Shown: positions 25,541 to 36,411, numbered from the stretch's first letter. The stretch: 64,000 bases of DNA from JAMXLO01 sp963776505 (GCA_963776505.1 CAVZNH010000057.1:1-64000), one strand, 5' to 3'. Made by a program: numbers and translations. The notes: generated by a model not told the origin, from the sequence alone.

Positions 25541-26675
25541 TCAATACACCACGCTCTCCCACATCGGGCGATTGTCGCGCACGCGCTCATAGCCGAACGG
25601 CGTGAGGTCCAGGGTACTGGTAGCCGCCGAAGCGGATCAGTTCGGCGACGGCGCGGCCGGTCGCCGGACCATGCTGCACGCCATGGCCGGAGAACCCCGA
25701 CGCGACGATCAGATTGGGAATGTCGGGAAAGGGCCCGATCACCGCGTTGTGGTCGAGCAGGCACATGTCGTAATGGCCCGCCCAGGCACGCTGCAAGCGC
25801 AACTGCTCCAGCGCCGGAATGCGCCGCGCCAGTAGCGGCCAGAGAGGGTCTTCCAACAGTTCGAGATCGGGATCGAAATTGCCTTTTGGGTCTTGATCGG
25901 AACCGGCCGGCGGGGAGATGCCGCAGATGAAGCCGTCACCCTCCGGGCGGATCCACATGCCGGACGTATCGAACACCAGCGGCATGCCTGCGCCGTCCAG
26001 CGGTGCGCGGATCATGAAGACGGTGCGCTTGCGGGGCTCGATCGGCAAAGCAATGCCGGCGAGCGCGGCGATGCGTCCGGAGGCGGGGCCGGCGGCGATC
26101 ACCACATGGTCCGCCGTCATGCGCTCACCGCTCGCAGTGCGCACAGCGGTGGCGCGGCCGGCAACGACATCGAGCGCCACTGCTTCATCATGGCAGTAGC
26201 GTGCGCCACGCTCGATTGCATCGGCGCGGACCGCGCGCAGCAGGCTATAGGCGTCGAACCAGCCCTCGTGCTTCAGGCCCAGCGTGGCACAGGCCAGGCC
26301 CTCCGTGTTCAGCCACGGGAAACGCGCCGCGAGCCTGTCGGGATCGAACAGCGCGACCTCGGCGCCTTCGGCCAATTGCATATCGCGGTTGGCCCGCAGC
26401 GTTGCCTCGCCGTCGGGGCCGGCCAGGACGAGATAGGCGCGGCGGACGAGGCCGACGCGCTCCGCCATCGCCTCGAGAAATGCAGCGCCGAACAGCGACA
26501 TCCGCACGTTGAGCGGTAGCGAGAACTGAGTGCGGATCGAGGCGGCGGACAGCGTTGTGGATGCGAACTGATAGGTCGGGTCCTTCTCCAGCACGATAAC
26601 CTCGCCGTGGCCGGCAAGGAAATATGCCGTGCAGGAGCCGACGATGCCGCCGCCGATAATGATGGTGCGAGACAT
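25541..26675 (-). CDS. FAD-dependent amine/amino-acid oxidoreductase (DadA-like), one +1 frameshift
   Basis: Starts MSRTIIIGGGIVGSCTAYFL, the dinucleotide-binding GxGxxG of the DAO superfamily, followed by the GEVIVLEKDPTY strand. The second FAD segment is DHVVIAAGPASGRIAALAG. The C-terminal flavin-contacting loop reads LIVASGFSGHGVQHGPATGR. The frame departs near 25622; dropping one base gives GGYQTLDLTPFGYERVR and a stop at 25541, 377 residues in total. Only 3 bp separate it from the convergent toxin gene. It likely oxidises a small amino or N-methyl acid; the substrate is undetermined. Confidence 0.8.
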
Positions 26676-26754
26676 GACCCCACCCTGACGCGCGGCTGGC
26701 CCATTCGCAACCCATCGGCCTGGCGATAAGATGCCGCGAAATGGGGAGCCGCTG

Positions 26755-27724
26755 ATGCCATCACGCCTGGTACTTGCTGCTCTGATGCCGCACGATGTCG
26801 TGGTACGGGCGCGGGACGAGTTCGACGCGCTCGTGGTGGACGGCAAGGACGACATGACGGCAGAGCAGGTAATAGAGGCGGCCACTGTACACCGTGCCGA
26901 TGCCATCATGTTCACCAATACGCTGCCGTTGACCGCGGATGCGATCGCACGACTGCCGGCGAGCGTTCGTGTGGGCGCCACAAGCAGCGTTGGCTATGAC
27001 CATATCGACGTGGCGGCGGCGAAGGCTCGCGGCCTGGTTGTGACCAACACACCCGGCGTGCTGACCGAATGCACCGCGGATTTTGCTTTCATGATGCTGC
27101 TGGCGGCGGCACGTCGGGCCTACGAATACGACAAGCTCATGCGTGCCGGATGGCGCTACCGCATTGGTCAGGGCGATCTGCTGGGCGTTCGCGTCACCGG
27201 CAAGACACTCGGCATTCTGGGGATGGGCCGCATCGGTCAGGCGATGGCGCAGCGGGCACGGGGCTTCGACATGACCGTGCTGTATCACTCGCGCAACCGG
27301 TTGCCGCCCGAGCAGGAGCACGGCGCGCGATATTTCGCTTCGTTCCACGCGATGCTGCCGCACTGCGATTTTCTGTCGCTGCACGCGCCGGCCGGCCCGG
27401 CGACCGACAAGATCGTCAACGCCGAGGCACTAGGCGAAGCTGAAGCGCGGGGCGGTGCTGGTGAATGTCTCGCGCGGCGGGCTGGTGGATGAGGACGCAC
27501 TGCTCGATGCGCTGACGTCGGGTCAGTTGTTCGCCGCGGGGCTCGACGTGTTCCGATCCGAACCAGACTTCGACATGCGCTTTGCCGCGTTGGACAACGT
27601 GATCCTGTCGCCGCACATCGGCAGCGGTTCGGTTGAGACGCGTAATGCCATGGGCTTCCGCGCGTTGGACAACATCGCGGCGGTGCTGGCGGGGAAAGGG
27701 CCGATCGATCCGCTGTGGACGTGA
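26755..27724 (+). CDS. D-isomer-specific 2-hydroxyacid dehydrogenase, one +1 frameshift
   Basis: NAD(P)-dependent 2-ketoacid reductase of the glyoxylate/hydroxypyruvate reductase branch. The Rossmann motif is LGILGMGRIGQAMAQRA. The catalytic set includes Arg in VNVSRGGLVDEDAL, Glu after LDVFRSEP, and His in LSPHIGSGS. ATSSVGYDHIDVAAAKARG and TPGVLTECTADFAF are typical. An extra G near 27432 splits it (NAEAL then AKLKRGAVLVNVS); removal gives 322 residues. ATG 26755 was chosen for its GGGGAG ribosome site. Divergent from the flavoprotein gene, with a 79-bp shared promoter region. Confidence 0.85.
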
Positions 27725-27745
27725 GTCCACAGCGGTTTCGTAGCG

Positions 27746-29092
27746 CTATTGCAGTGCTGTTATCTGCCGCGCCGACATCGACTGGATCGCCGAAAGGCGC
27801 TTGAACAAGCACGTCGGCCGGAATGTCGGAGGCCACCGGCATCCAGGCAGTCGGCGAATTTTTCGTAGATCTGCGCCTCGGTCAGAGGCCGCGATGCGTG
27901 ACCGGTGGCGCGCTTCACCGGCTCGCCGGCGATCGTGCTGCCGTCGGCGAGTTCCACCGTCACCTGATCCTGAGGTGCGGCGCCGGGCAGTTCCGCATCG
28001 TATTCGCTGGTGGTGACGATTTCGACCTTGCGCATCAGTGCCTGTATGTCGGGACGCTGAACGAATTCGTCGGTCAGCTCGCGCAGGCCGACACGCTTTG
28101 CAACAATGCCGCTGGCCATGGCGAACTCCATGCTGAATTTGGCGGCAAGGCCCGTCTCCGGCTGGTGATTGCGCAGGATCGTGGCGAAATAGTCGCTGAT
28201 GTTGACGGTGATTTTCTGAACGTCATTCGCATTGACCGGCGTCGCGTTCACCAGGTCGATCATGCAGTCGATCGCGCGATGCGTGCAGTAGCAGGTCGGG
28301 TATTTCTTGATGCCGAGGCCTTGGGTCAGAATTGCCCAGCTCTCGCCAGGCTTCGCCTCGCTGGCGCGGTCCTCGGTGCCGGTGGGCGAAATCGCGTGCA
28401 GGAAGCCCTGCGGATGTTCCAGTGCATCGGTGCTGGCGGTGAAGCCGGCCTCCGCGAGGCGCGCCGCCATGATGCCGGCGTGCGCCGCTTTGCCCGCGTG
28501 AAATGGCTTGGTCATCGTGCCGAAGTTCGCCATCAGGCCGGAGCTTTGCGAGGCGCCGAGGGCGATCGCCTGTGCTGCCTTGTCGGCATCAAGGCGACGC
28601 AATGATGCGCAGGCCGCGGCGGCGCCGACCGCACCGTAGAGACCCGTCGGGTGCCAGCCCTTCTCATGCAGCAGGCCGGAATCGCGGCGGAACAGTTCTG
28701 CCCAGGTCTCGTAGCCGGCAACGTACGCGACGATCATGTCGGCGCCGGTCGAGCCTAGTGTTTCCGCTTCGGCGAGGATTGCCGGAACGAGCACCGTGCT
28801 GGGGTGGCCGCGCAGACCGACATCGTCGTAGTCGAGCGCGTGCGCCGCGGTGCCGTTGATCCATGCGGCTTCCGGTGCGGTGCTCTTTTCCTTGCCGAAG
28901 GTCAGCGTGGCGGGGCCATCGGCGGGCGCCAGCACCTGCTTCATGATGCGCACGCAGTCCTCGCGGCGGCCGGCGATCATGGTGCCGATGCAGTCGATGA
29001 AGCCAAGACGCGCGACTGCGGACGGCTTCCTCCGGCAGGCGGTTGGGCGACAGGTCGGCGACAAATTGGCCGAGGGTTTTGGTCAGGGACAT
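27746..29092 (-). CDS. MmgE/PrpD-family protein, three +1 frameshifts
   Basis: Related to 2-methylcitrate dehydratase and cis-aconitate decarboxylase. Core segments: RLGFIDCIGTMIAGR, GTAAHALDYDDVGLRGHPST, ALGASQSSGLMANFGTMTK, HAGKAAHAGIMAARLAEAGF and PTCYCTHRAIDCM. Extra bases are inferred near 29020, 27838 and 27809. Removing all three gives a 447-residue protein with a normal start (MSLTKTLGQFVADLSPNRL) and a normal end (LFKRLSAIQSMSARQITALQ). The stop is then at 27746. Lies 25 bp after the HMG-lyase-like gene on the same strand, so the pair likely acts on one CoA or tricarboxylate pathway. Confidence 0.8.
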
Positions 29093-29117
29093 GATGTGAT
29101 GCTCCTCGGAGTTTGAG

Positions 29118-30074
29118 TCAGTTCAGTTTCTCGCGGAGCGCCTTCAGGCTGCCTCCCATCTTCACCGAGCCCGGCAGTGGATGGCCCACGATGTCCTCGG
29201 CGAGACGCGCGACTTCGATCAGCTTGTCGAGATCGATGCCGGTTTCGATCCCCATTTCATCGAGCATGAACACTAGGTCCTCGGTGCAGACATTGCCGGC
29301 GGCACCCTTGTGCGCGGCGAATGGGCAGCCACCCAGGCCGGCGACGGTTGAGTCGAAAATCGAGACGCCCATCTCGAGACCGGCATACGCGTTGGCGACG
29401 CCCATGCCGCGCGTGTCGTGCAGATGCAGCGACAAAGTCAGTTCGGGGAAGCGCTCGCGAACCTTGCCAACCAGTTGCTTGATCGACTTCGGCGTCGCCC
29501 AGGCCATCGTGTCGGCGAGCGAGAACACCTGTGGCTGCACGCCATGCTCGGCTGCGATGTCGAGCAGTTGCTGCATCAGGTCGAGCACGCGCTGGTGCGG
29601 GATCTCGCCTTCGAAGTTGCAGCCGAACGCCGCCATGATGCTGGCCCGCTTCAGCGGGATGTTGTGGTGCTTGTACATCTTGATCGTCTCGTGCGCCTGC
29701 TGGATGTTGTCCTCCATCGAGCGCTGCTGATTGCGGGCGAGGAAGGTTGGCGACGCGGTCAGCGAGAACGAGCCTTCGATGTCGAGCCGGTTGGTCGCCA
29801 TCGCGCGCTGCAAACCCTTCAGGTTGAGCCACAGTGCGGTGTAGTGGACGCCAGGCTTGCGCTCGTAGCGCTGTACCACCTCGTCGGCGTCGGCCCAGCC
29901 TGGCACGCGGTTTGGGTTAACGAAGGACGCAACCTGGATGTGATTCAGGCCGGTTTCCGATAGCGCATCGATCAGCTCGATCTTGCGGTCGGTGGAGATC
30001 GGGCCCTTTTCGAACTGGAAACCCTCGCGCGGGCCTTCCTCGTTGATCTGCACATGTTTGGGAAAATCAGACAT
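29118..30074 (-). CDS. Hydroxymethylglutaryl-CoA lyase-like enzyme (DRE-TIM family)
   Basis: A 318-residue TIM-barrel enzyme. The catalytic-Arg region at the N-terminus reads INEEGPREGFQFEKG (the usual DGPRDG loop with E for D). Further features are HIQVASFVNPNRVPGWADAD, LSLHLHDTRGMGVANAYAG with the metal His pair, and VAGLGGCPFAAHKGAAGNVC with the active Cys loop. Cleaves or forms acyl-CoA esters of hydroxy-diacids; substrate not fixed by sequence. Start ATG 30074 follows GAGGGAGC. First gene of the operon with the MmgE/PrpD gene. Confidence 0.83.
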   Translation of the reverse strand: MSDFPKHVQINEEGPREGFQFEKGPISTDRKIELIDALSETGLNHIQVASFVNPNRVPGWADADEVVQRYERKPGVHYTALWLNLKGLQRAMATNRLDIEGSFSLTASPTFLARNQQRSMEDNIQQAHETIKMYKHHNIPLKRASIMAAFGCNFEGEIPHQRVLDLMQQLLDIAAEHGVQPQVFSLADTMAWATPKSIKQLVGKVRERFPELTLSLHLHDTRGMGVANAYAGLEMGVSIFDSTVAGLGGCPFAAHKGAAGNVCTEDLVFMLDEMGIETGIDLDKLIEVARLAEDIVGHPLPGSVKMGGSLKALREKLN

Positions 30075-30243
30075 CCGGCGCTCCCTCTCTTCGTGGTGAA
30101 CGCCATTCAAGACCTGGGCGAGCCGAAAGCCAAGGGCGAGCGCAGAGGCACCCAATATCATTCAATCGTCACGGTAGATTGGAAGCAATCGCATCCGGCT
30201 CCGCCTATTTGGCGCCTTTGAGGCAGTCGGGGAAGCTAACGGC

Positions 30244-31789
30244 ATGCGAATAATACTACTGGCGGGTGTGGCAGCATTTGCCGTCAGAGTAACGGCCGCG
30301 GGAGCACAGACACTCCTGCCTGGGGCACCCACACAGGGTCAGGCGGCGTGGCCTCTGCCGGCGCAAACGCTGGCGATCTCCAACGACAATAACAACTCAC
30401 AGGCCGCAGCGCGCTCCGGCCCGGTCGCCAATTCGACTCCGGGGACCATTGTGGTCCACATCAACGGGCGCGTGAACGCAGGCTTTGGCAGCTTCTGGAG
30501 TAACGCGGATACGAGATCTGCCACGGCGCCGGCGACGGGGAGCCTCGGCGCCATTCTCGGCAATAACGGTGCGGGGACGGTCAAGCTGGCGCCCGATACA
30601 CTGTATAGTTACGCGCGTACTCTATTTCGGCGCTGATGCGATGGCGACGAACGGGCTGCGCTACGGCGCGGCAATGGAGATCCGACAAAACTTTACCGGA
30701 CAGATCAGCAATAATAGTAGTTCAGGCGCCAGCGGTTACTCCTCGTTGGAGACACTGTTCGTGCGGCGCGCGTTCACCTATGTCGCCGGCGACCAATGGG
30801 GCATCGTGCGGGTCGGTCAGGCGGACGGCGTCATCGGCCTGTTCGACAACGGCGTCACTACGTTGCAGTACCTGCCGACGGGCAATTTGCAAAACGGTAG
30901 CGATCTCGCCAGCCTGGCGCCGACGAACGCCCAGGTGCCGTTCTTCTTCCTGTCACTGGATGGCAACGAGTACGCTTACGCCAAGGCGGTCTATCTGTCG
31001 CCGCAGATCGCCGGCTTCGATTTTGGCATGCAATACGCGCCGAACACATCGAATGGGTTCGGCTTGGGCGGTTCGAACAATGCGTTCAGCGGCTCCATTA
31101 CTGGCGCGGGCACCGGCACCGGCAACACTTGCGCGGTGGCGAATTCCGGCTGTCCTTCCCTGTCGTCTGGCCCTGGGATTCTGGATGGCGCGCGCGTCAC
31201 CAATCAGATGACGTTTGCCCTGCGCTATCAGGGGATTGTCGGTGGTGCGGGGGTTTATGCCTATGCGGCTTACGGGCTCAGCGGTCATGCGAACTATACG
31301 GGTGCCACCACGCCCGCCATCCTGGGGACGACGGCGGTTCCCGGCAGCAAGTTCACCGGCCGGTATGACGGGTTGAACTTCGGCAATGGCGGCCTGGCGG
31401 TGACCTATGGCGGGTTTACCATCGGCGGGAATATCATCGGTGGACGCATCAGCGGAGTTCTGGCTCCCGCGCCGCAGGGTGGCGCCGGCGAGATCGCGTA
31501 TATGGTGGGCGCGAAATATGTCGCCGGGCCGTTCACGGTGGGTGTTGCGGCCGAACGGGGAGACTTCCAGGGGAATGTCGCCCTGGCTGGAATCAGTCAG
31601 CGGCGTGGGCAGGCGATTGACGTTGGTGCAAGCTACACGGTGGCACCTGGGTACCTGGTGTATGCGGAGTACCAGTATCAGAACCTCAAGCAAAGCGACT
31701 TCAACTTCATTTCGGGTGCCGTGGGTTCAGGAGCGAATAACAGCATCCAGTCGCAGGGGTTCGTCATCGGCAATATGGTGAGTTTCTGA
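30244..31789 (+). CDS. Outer-membrane porin (gram-negative porin-like), one +1 frameshift
   Basis: Starts MRIILLAGVAAFAVRVTAAGAQ, a signal peptide, then a long linker leading to VVHINGRVNAGFGSFW, the first barrel strand. The body has alternating strands such as YGAAMEIRQNFTGQI, TYVAGDQWGIVRVGQ and AKAVYLSPQIAGFDFGMQYA. It ends with a strand terminating in aromatic Phe (SQGFVIGNMVSF), the Bam signal. An extra A near 30620 breaks SYAR from LYFGADAMATNG; removal gives 514 residues. A 16-stranded general porin for small solutes is inferred. Confidence 0.8.
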
Positions 31790-31851
31790 GGGTAGGCAGG
31801 CTCGCTGAGGCCTCCTACCATCACGTCATGCGGTGCTTAGGGAGGAAGGCG

Positions 31852-32733
31852 ATGACTGGTCCGACGCGGTTGCGTGCCTTGCTGAAGGCCGAGGCGATGG
31901 TGGTGGCACCTGGTGCCTATGATGGCCTTACCGCAAAACTGGTGGCGCAGGCCGGATTTCCCGCCGTCTACATGACCGGCGCGGGAACCTCCGTGTCGCA
32001 CGGCTACCCGGATTTCGGCCTACTGACGATGAGCGAGATGGTGGAGAACGCCGCGCGGATCGTGCGCGCTGTCGATGTTCCCGTCATTGCCGATGCCGAC
32101 ACCGGCTATGGCAATGAGCTGAACGCGTTCCGCACTGTGCAGGAGTACCAGGGGCGCGGAGTGGCGGCGATCCACATCGAGGATCAGGTATCGCCGAAGA
32201 AGTGCGGCCATCTCGATGACAAGGAGATCGTGCCGCGCGAGGACTATATCGCCAAGATCCGTGCTGCGGTGGCGGCGCGGCGTGACAGCGATTTCATGAT
32301 CATCGCGCGGACCGACGCACGCGCGGTTGCCGGTCTCGATGAGGCGCTGGCGCGGGCCAATGCGGCGCTGGCCGCGGGTGCTGACATGGCGTTCGTCGAG
32401 GCGCCGCAGACGATGGATGAATTGGCCGCGGTGCCGCAGCGCGTCGCTGGTCCGTGTCTGCTGAACGTCGTGCGCGGCGGCAAGACACCGGAGATCGATC
32501 TGCGGCGCGCGCAGCAGATGGGCTATCGGCTGGCGATCGTGCCGGGCCTGCTGCTGAAGGCGGTGATCGGCGCCTGCGACGAGATGCTTGCCGAGTTGAA
32601 GGCGACGTTTGTGCATCCTGTGCCGCGCACCGACATGACGGTGCGCGAGGCATTCAACCGGGTCGGCGCTGATGAATGGGACACGTTACGCACGCGCTTC
32701 CGAGATTCTCCCGAGCGCCGCGCCGCGGAGTAG
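31852..32733 (+). CDS. Isocitrate lyase/PEP mutase superfamily enzyme
   Basis: A 293-residue barrel. It has the metal-binding strand VPVIADADTGYG, HIEDQVSPKKCGHLDDKE with the KKCGH catalytic loop, and IIARTDARAV. This fits 2-methylisocitrate lyase, carboxyphosphonoenolpyruvate mutase-like or oxaloacetate decarboxylase activities, which are not separable by eye. The start ATG 31852 is preceded by GGGAGGAAG. Co-directional with the NHL-repeat gene 55 bp downstream. The MmgE/PrpD gene nearby makes a 2-methylcitrate-like route possible. Confidence 0.82.
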   Translation: MTGPTRLRALLKAEAMVVAPGAYDGLTAKLVAQAGFPAVYMTGAGTSVSHGYPDFGLLTMSEMVENAARIVRAVDVPVIADADTGYGNELNAFRTVQEYQGRGVAAIHIEDQVSPKKCGHLDDKEIVPREDYIAKIRAAVAARRDSDFMIIARTDARAVAGLDEALARANAALAAGADMAFVEAPQTMDELAAVPQRVAGPCLLNVVRGGKTPEIDLRRAQQMGYRLAIVPGLLLKAVIGACDEMLAELKATFVHPVPRTDMTVREAFNRVGADEWDTLRTRFRDSPERRAAE

Positions 32734-32788
32734 CGTCAATACTGGCTTCGTGACAAGCTGAACCGGTCCGAGGAGAGGGGGAACGACC

Positions 32789-33742
32789 ATGGTGACGGTG
32801 GGCAACGGTGATTACGTTTACGAACCAGTAGTGGACTGGGCGAAGCTGCCGCCAGGCTGGTCGTTCAAAGAGATCGGCTCGGTTGGCGTCGACAAGAACG
32901 ACAACGTCTACGTGTTCAATCGCGGCGAACACCCAATGATCGTATTTGACCGTGAGGGCAACTTCCTGCGCTCGTGGGGTGAGGGGGTATTCCCGCGGGC
33001 ACACGGCGTGTTCATGGCGCCGGACGACACGATCTGGCTGACCGACGATGGCGATCACACCGTGCGGCAGTGCACGCTGGAAGGAAAGGTGCTGCTGACC
33101 CTCGGCATTCCCGGCAAGCCGGCGCCGTACATGAGCGGCGAGCCGTTCCATCGCTGCACACATACAGCGATGTCGCCGCAGGGCGATATCTATGTATCCG
33201 ATGGTTACGGCAATTCGCGGGTGCACAAGTTCTCGCCGAATGGGCGGCTGCTGCTGTCGTGGGGCGCGCCGGGCACCGATCCGGGCGAATTCAACATCGC
33301 GCACAACATCACCTGCGATGCCGACGGCTGGGTCTATGTCGCAGATCGCGAAAACCATCGCGTGCAGGTGTTCGACGGCGACGGCAAGTACGAGGCGCAG
33401 TGGAACAATCTGCATCGGCCCTGCGGACTTTTCATGCCGCCCGGCAAGTGCCCGATCTGCTACATCGGCGAGTTAGGCGCGGTGCAGCCGGTCAGCCGCA
33501 ATGTGCCAAATCTTGGACCTCGCGTGACGATCGTGGATCACACCGGCAAGCGCATCGCACGGCTGGGTGGGATGGGACCGGGCATCGGTCCGACCGAGTT
33601 TCTCGCGCCGCACGGCCTGACGGTGGACTCGCGCGGCGATCTCTATGTCGGCGAGGTTTCGTGGACCAATTGGCCGCAGACCTGGCCCAATCAGCCGCGC
33701 CCCGACAATCTGCGATCACTGCACAAATTCAGGAAGGTGTGA
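32789..33742 (+). CDS. NHL-repeat six-bladed beta-propeller protein
   Basis: A 317-residue propeller made of repeated NHL-type blades: VGVDKNDNVYVFNRGEHPMI, GVFMAPDDTIWLTDDGDHTV, AMSPQGDIYVSDGYGNSRVH, ITCDADGWVYVADRENHRVQ and HGLTVDSRGDLYVGEVS. This resembles the lyase half of peptidylglycine alpha-amidating enzymes, and bacterial homologues near catabolic genes are often named that way without evidence. No signal peptide is visible. Ribosome site GAGAGGGG before ATG 32789. Confidence 0.8.
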   Translation: MVTVGNGDYVYEPVVDWAKLPPGWSFKEIGSVGVDKNDNVYVFNRGEHPMIVFDREGNFLRSWGEGVFPRAHGVFMAPDDTIWLTDDGDHTVRQCTLEGKVLLTLGIPGKPAPYMSGEPFHRCTHTAMSPQGDIYVSDGYGNSRVHKFSPNGRLLLSWGAPGTDPGEFNIAHNITCDADGWVYVADRENHRVQVFDGDGKYEAQWNNLHRPCGLFMPPGKCPICYIGELGAVQPVSRNVPNLGPRVTIVDHTGKRIARLGGMGPGIGPTEFLAPHGLTVDSRGDLYVGEVSWTNWPQTWPNQPRPDNLRSLHKFRKV

Positions 33743-33841
33743 TCCGCTAAGGCAAAAGGCGCCGGGCTGTATTTATTTGTGCGGTGCAGCGGAAATCTGC
33801 CAAGCTTGCTCTGCGTGGCCAGCAAGGGAAGGACGCACGCC

Positions 33842-34627
33842 ATGAGCTTGAAGGGCAAGGCAGCTCTGATTACCGGGGCGACGAGCGGCATCGGGCTCGG
33901 AATCGCCCGCGCGATGGCTGCGGCCGGCGCCGACGTCATGATCAACGGCTTCGGCGATGCCACCCAGATCGAGACACTGCGGGCCGACATTGCTGCCGAA
34001 CACGGCGTGCGCGTGGGCTATTCAGGCGCCGACGTCTCGAAGCCAGACCACATCGCCGCGATGGTGCGGGAGACTGAGGCGAAGCTTGGGTCGCTGGATA
34101 TCCTGGTGAACAACGCCGGCATTCAGTTTGTCGCCGATATCGAGGAGTTCCCCACTGAACGCTGGGACGCGATCATCGCCGTGAACATGTCTGCGGTATT
34201 CCACGGTATGCGGGCCGCGATACCCGGGATGAAACGGCGCGGCTGGGGACGCATCATCAACATCGCCTCGGCACACGGGCTGGTGGCAAGTCCGCAAAAG
34301 GTGGCCTACGTCGCGGCCAAGCACGCCGTCGTCGGCATGACGAAGGTGGCGGCGATCGAGTTGGCCAATCATGGTGTGACGGTGAACGCGATCTGTCCCG
34401 GTTGGGTGCTGACGCCGCTCGTGCAAAAGCAGCTTGAGGACCGGGCGAAGCAAGAAGGCACCGACGTGGAGACGCAGAAGTTCCGCTTCCTGACGGAGAA
34501 GCAGCCGATGGCGCAGTTCTCCACGCCGGAGCAGATCGGTGCGTTGGCGGTGTTTCTGTGCTCGGACGCGGCCAAGACGATCACCGGCACGCCGCTGTCG
34601 ATCGATGGCGGCTGGGTAGCGCAATGA
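33842..34627 (+). CDS. bdhA: 3-hydroxybutyrate dehydrogenase (SDR family)
   Basis: A 261-residue short-chain dehydrogenase oxidising D-3-hydroxybutyrate to acetoacetate, as in polyhydroxybutyrate mobilisation. TGATSGIGLGIARAMA is the NAD site, NNAGIQFVADIEEFP is family-typical, and IINIASAHGLVASPQKVAYV followed by AAKHA gives the Ser-Tyr-Lys triad. The HGLVAS and the WVLTPLVQKQLEDRAK segments are diagnostic for BDH. The C-terminal ITGTPLSIDGGWVAQ is complete. Start ATG 33842 begins the family sequence directly. Confidence 0.9.
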   Translation: MSLKGKAALITGATSGIGLGIARAMAAAGADVMINGFGDATQIETLRADIAAEHGVRVGYSGADVSKPDHIAAMVRETEAKLGSLDILVNNAGIQFVADIEEFPTERWDAIIAVNMSAVFHGMRAAIPGMKRRGWGRIINIASAHGLVASPQKVAYVAAKHAVVGMTKVAAIELANHGVTVNAICPGWVLTPLVQKQLEDRAKQEGTDVETQKFRFLTEKQPMAQFSTPEQIGALAVFLCSDAAKTITGTPLSIDGGWVAQ

Positions 34628-34652
34628 TCGGCGGTTGGTGTAGACATCCGTA

Positions 34653-35243
34653 ATGAATGAGATCGCCCGGTTTGCGGCGATGATGCGGCGGTCGGCCGAG
34701 CTCAAGCAGCGGATTGCGGTCGAGCTAGCCGACGCCGTGATCGCCGTGGTGGATGCCTGCGAGGCGAGCCTGCGGCGTGGCGGCAAGCTCATGTTCTGCG
34801 GCAACGGCGGATCTGCGGCGGACAGCCAGCATCTGGCGACCGAGCTGCTGATCCGGCTGCGCGGGTCGGTGGAGCGGGCGTCCTGGCCGGCGCTGGCGCT
34901 GACGTTGGATCCGGCGGCGCTAACGGCGGGTGGCAACGACTACGGCTATGAATTCGTCTTCGAGCGGCCGTTGCGTGGGCTGGGACGCCCGGGCGATGTG
35001 CTGTTCGGCATCACCACGTCCGGTCGCTCCGCCAATGTCGTCCGCGCACTGCGGGCGGCGCGCGAGATGGGCATCGTGACTGTGGGCCTGTTGGGTGGAC
35101 CGGGCGAGCCGGCAATGAGCCTGTGCGACCATGCATTGCTGGTGCCTGATAGCGAGACGGCGCGCATCCAGGAATGCCACATCGCGCTGGGTCACGCCGT
35201 GCTGGAATTGCTGGAGGACCGTCTGGTGGCGCGGCCACTGTGA
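34653..35243 (+). CDS. gmhA: Phosphoheptose isomerase-like SIS-domain protein
   Basis: A 196-residue protein of the GmhA type: sedoheptulose-7-phosphate to heptose-7-phosphate in LPS core synthesis. Visible features: MFCGNGGSAADSQHLATELL (phosphosugar loop with the GGS motif and metal His), ALTLDPAALTAGGNDYGYE, FGITTSGRSANVVRAL and the C-terminal IQECHIALGHAVLELLED with the catalytic His. Its stop overlaps the GTG start of the epimerase by 4 bp, so the two are one unit for a nucleotide-sugar or heptose modification. Confidence 0.88.
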   Translation: MNEIARFAAMMRRSAELKQRIAVELADAVIAVVDACEASLRRGGKLMFCGNGGSAADSQHLATELLIRLRGSVERASWPALALTLDPAALTAGGNDYGYEFVFERPLRGLGRPGDVLFGITTSGRSANVVRALRAAREMGIVTVGLLGGPGEPAMSLCDHALLVPDSETARIQECHIALGHAVLELLEDRLVARPL

Positions 35244-36218
35244 CGATCCTGCTGACTGGAGCGGCGGGCTTCATTGGCTATCATGTCGCCGAGGCGCTGC
35301 TGGCGCGAGGCGAGCGCGTGTTGGGCGTGGACAACCTGAACGCCTACTACGATGTGCGGCTGAAGCAGGCGCGGCTGGCGCGTCTGGACGGCAAGCCGGG
35401 CTTCACATTTCGCGCGGCGGACGTGGCCGACCGGGAGGCCATTCATGGCCTCGTCCGACAGAACAGCGACATAACGGCGATCGTCCATCTTGCCGCACAG
35501 GCCGGTGTGCGGCATTCAATGACGGACCCGTATTCGTACGTTCAGTCGAATGTGATGGGGCATCTGGTCATCCTGGAAGGCGCCCGGCTGCTGCCGAAAT
35601 TGCGGCACCTCGTTTACGCCAGTTCGTCATCGGTCTATGGCGCCAACACGAGCCTGCCGTTCAGCGAGGCGGACCGGGTGGATACGCCGATCTCGATTTA
35701 TGCGGCGACCAAGCGCGCGGACGAACTGATCAGTCACGCCTATGCGCATCTGCACGGACTGCCGCAGACGGGCCTGCGTTTCTTCACGGTGTATGGTCCG
35801 TGGGGTCGGCCTGACATGGCATACTACAGCTTCGCGCGAGCGATCGTGGCCGGCGAGCCGATAACGCTCTACGACGGCGGTACGCTGCGGCGGGATTTTA
35901 CCTACATCGACGATATCGTGGCCGGCGTGGTGGGCTGCCTGGATCGCCCGCCGGAGGGCCCTTTGCCGGCTCAGGTGCTGAACATCGGCAACCATCACAG
36001 CGAGCCGGTCAGCACGCTGGTGGGGTTGTTGGAGCAGGCGCTGGGACGGCAGGCAATTGTGCGCGAGGCGCCACGGCCGGCCGGCCGATGTGGCGGAGAC
36101 CTTCGCTTCGATCGACGCGATCGCCGCGCTGACCGGGTTTGCGCCGCGGACGTCCCTGGAGGAGGGAATTCCGCGCTTCGTGACGTGGTTCAAGGGGTGG
36201 CACGGCCTCAACAAATAA
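35240..36218 (+). CDS. NAD-dependent sugar epimerase (UDP-glucuronate epimerase-like), one +1 frameshift
   Basis: An extended SDR starting at GTG: TILLTGAAGFIGYHVAEALL (NAD site), VLGVDNLNAYYDVRLKQARL, HLAAQAGVRHSMTDPYSYVQ and the catalytic YAATKRADEL. LRFFTVYGPWGRPDMAYYSF is the hallmark of UDP-glucuronate 4-epimerases. An extra C near 36083 disrupts the last 45 residues. Without it the C-terminus reads DVAETFASIDAIAALTGFAP and ends WFKGWHGLNK at 36218, for 325 residues. Translationally coupled to gmhA; a cell-surface polysaccharide role is inferred. Confidence 0.85.
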
Positions 36219-36234
36219 ACCTGCAAACAGGCCC

Positions 36235-36263
36235 TTGACCGTGCGCGCTGGGGGGACTACATC
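36235..36263 (+). promoter_or_regulatory. rrn promoter (-35/-10)
   Basis: TTGACC, a 17-base spacer and TACATC, followed within 200 bp by a boxA-like sequence and the 16S processing stem. A strong, well-spaced sigma-70-type promoter in the right place for the rRNA operon. The 36264-36695 leader contains no gene. Confidence 0.65.
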
Positions 36264-36411
36264 GCGCTCCCGCTGCGACGGGGGGCGGATTTGCCTCTTG
36301 CCTCCCCGGAGTGGCTGAGCTAGGCTTCTTGTTCTGCGCCGCAGTTGGCGCACACTCTGAGCAAGTCGACCGTTGGGCCCGTTATAGCGGGGCTATAGGC
36401 GACTTCGCTGC

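Noticed and set aside
31790..31820. Terminator after the porin gene
   Set aside because: GGTAGG and CCTACC could pair, but the loop is long, the stem is only 6 bp and no T run follows.
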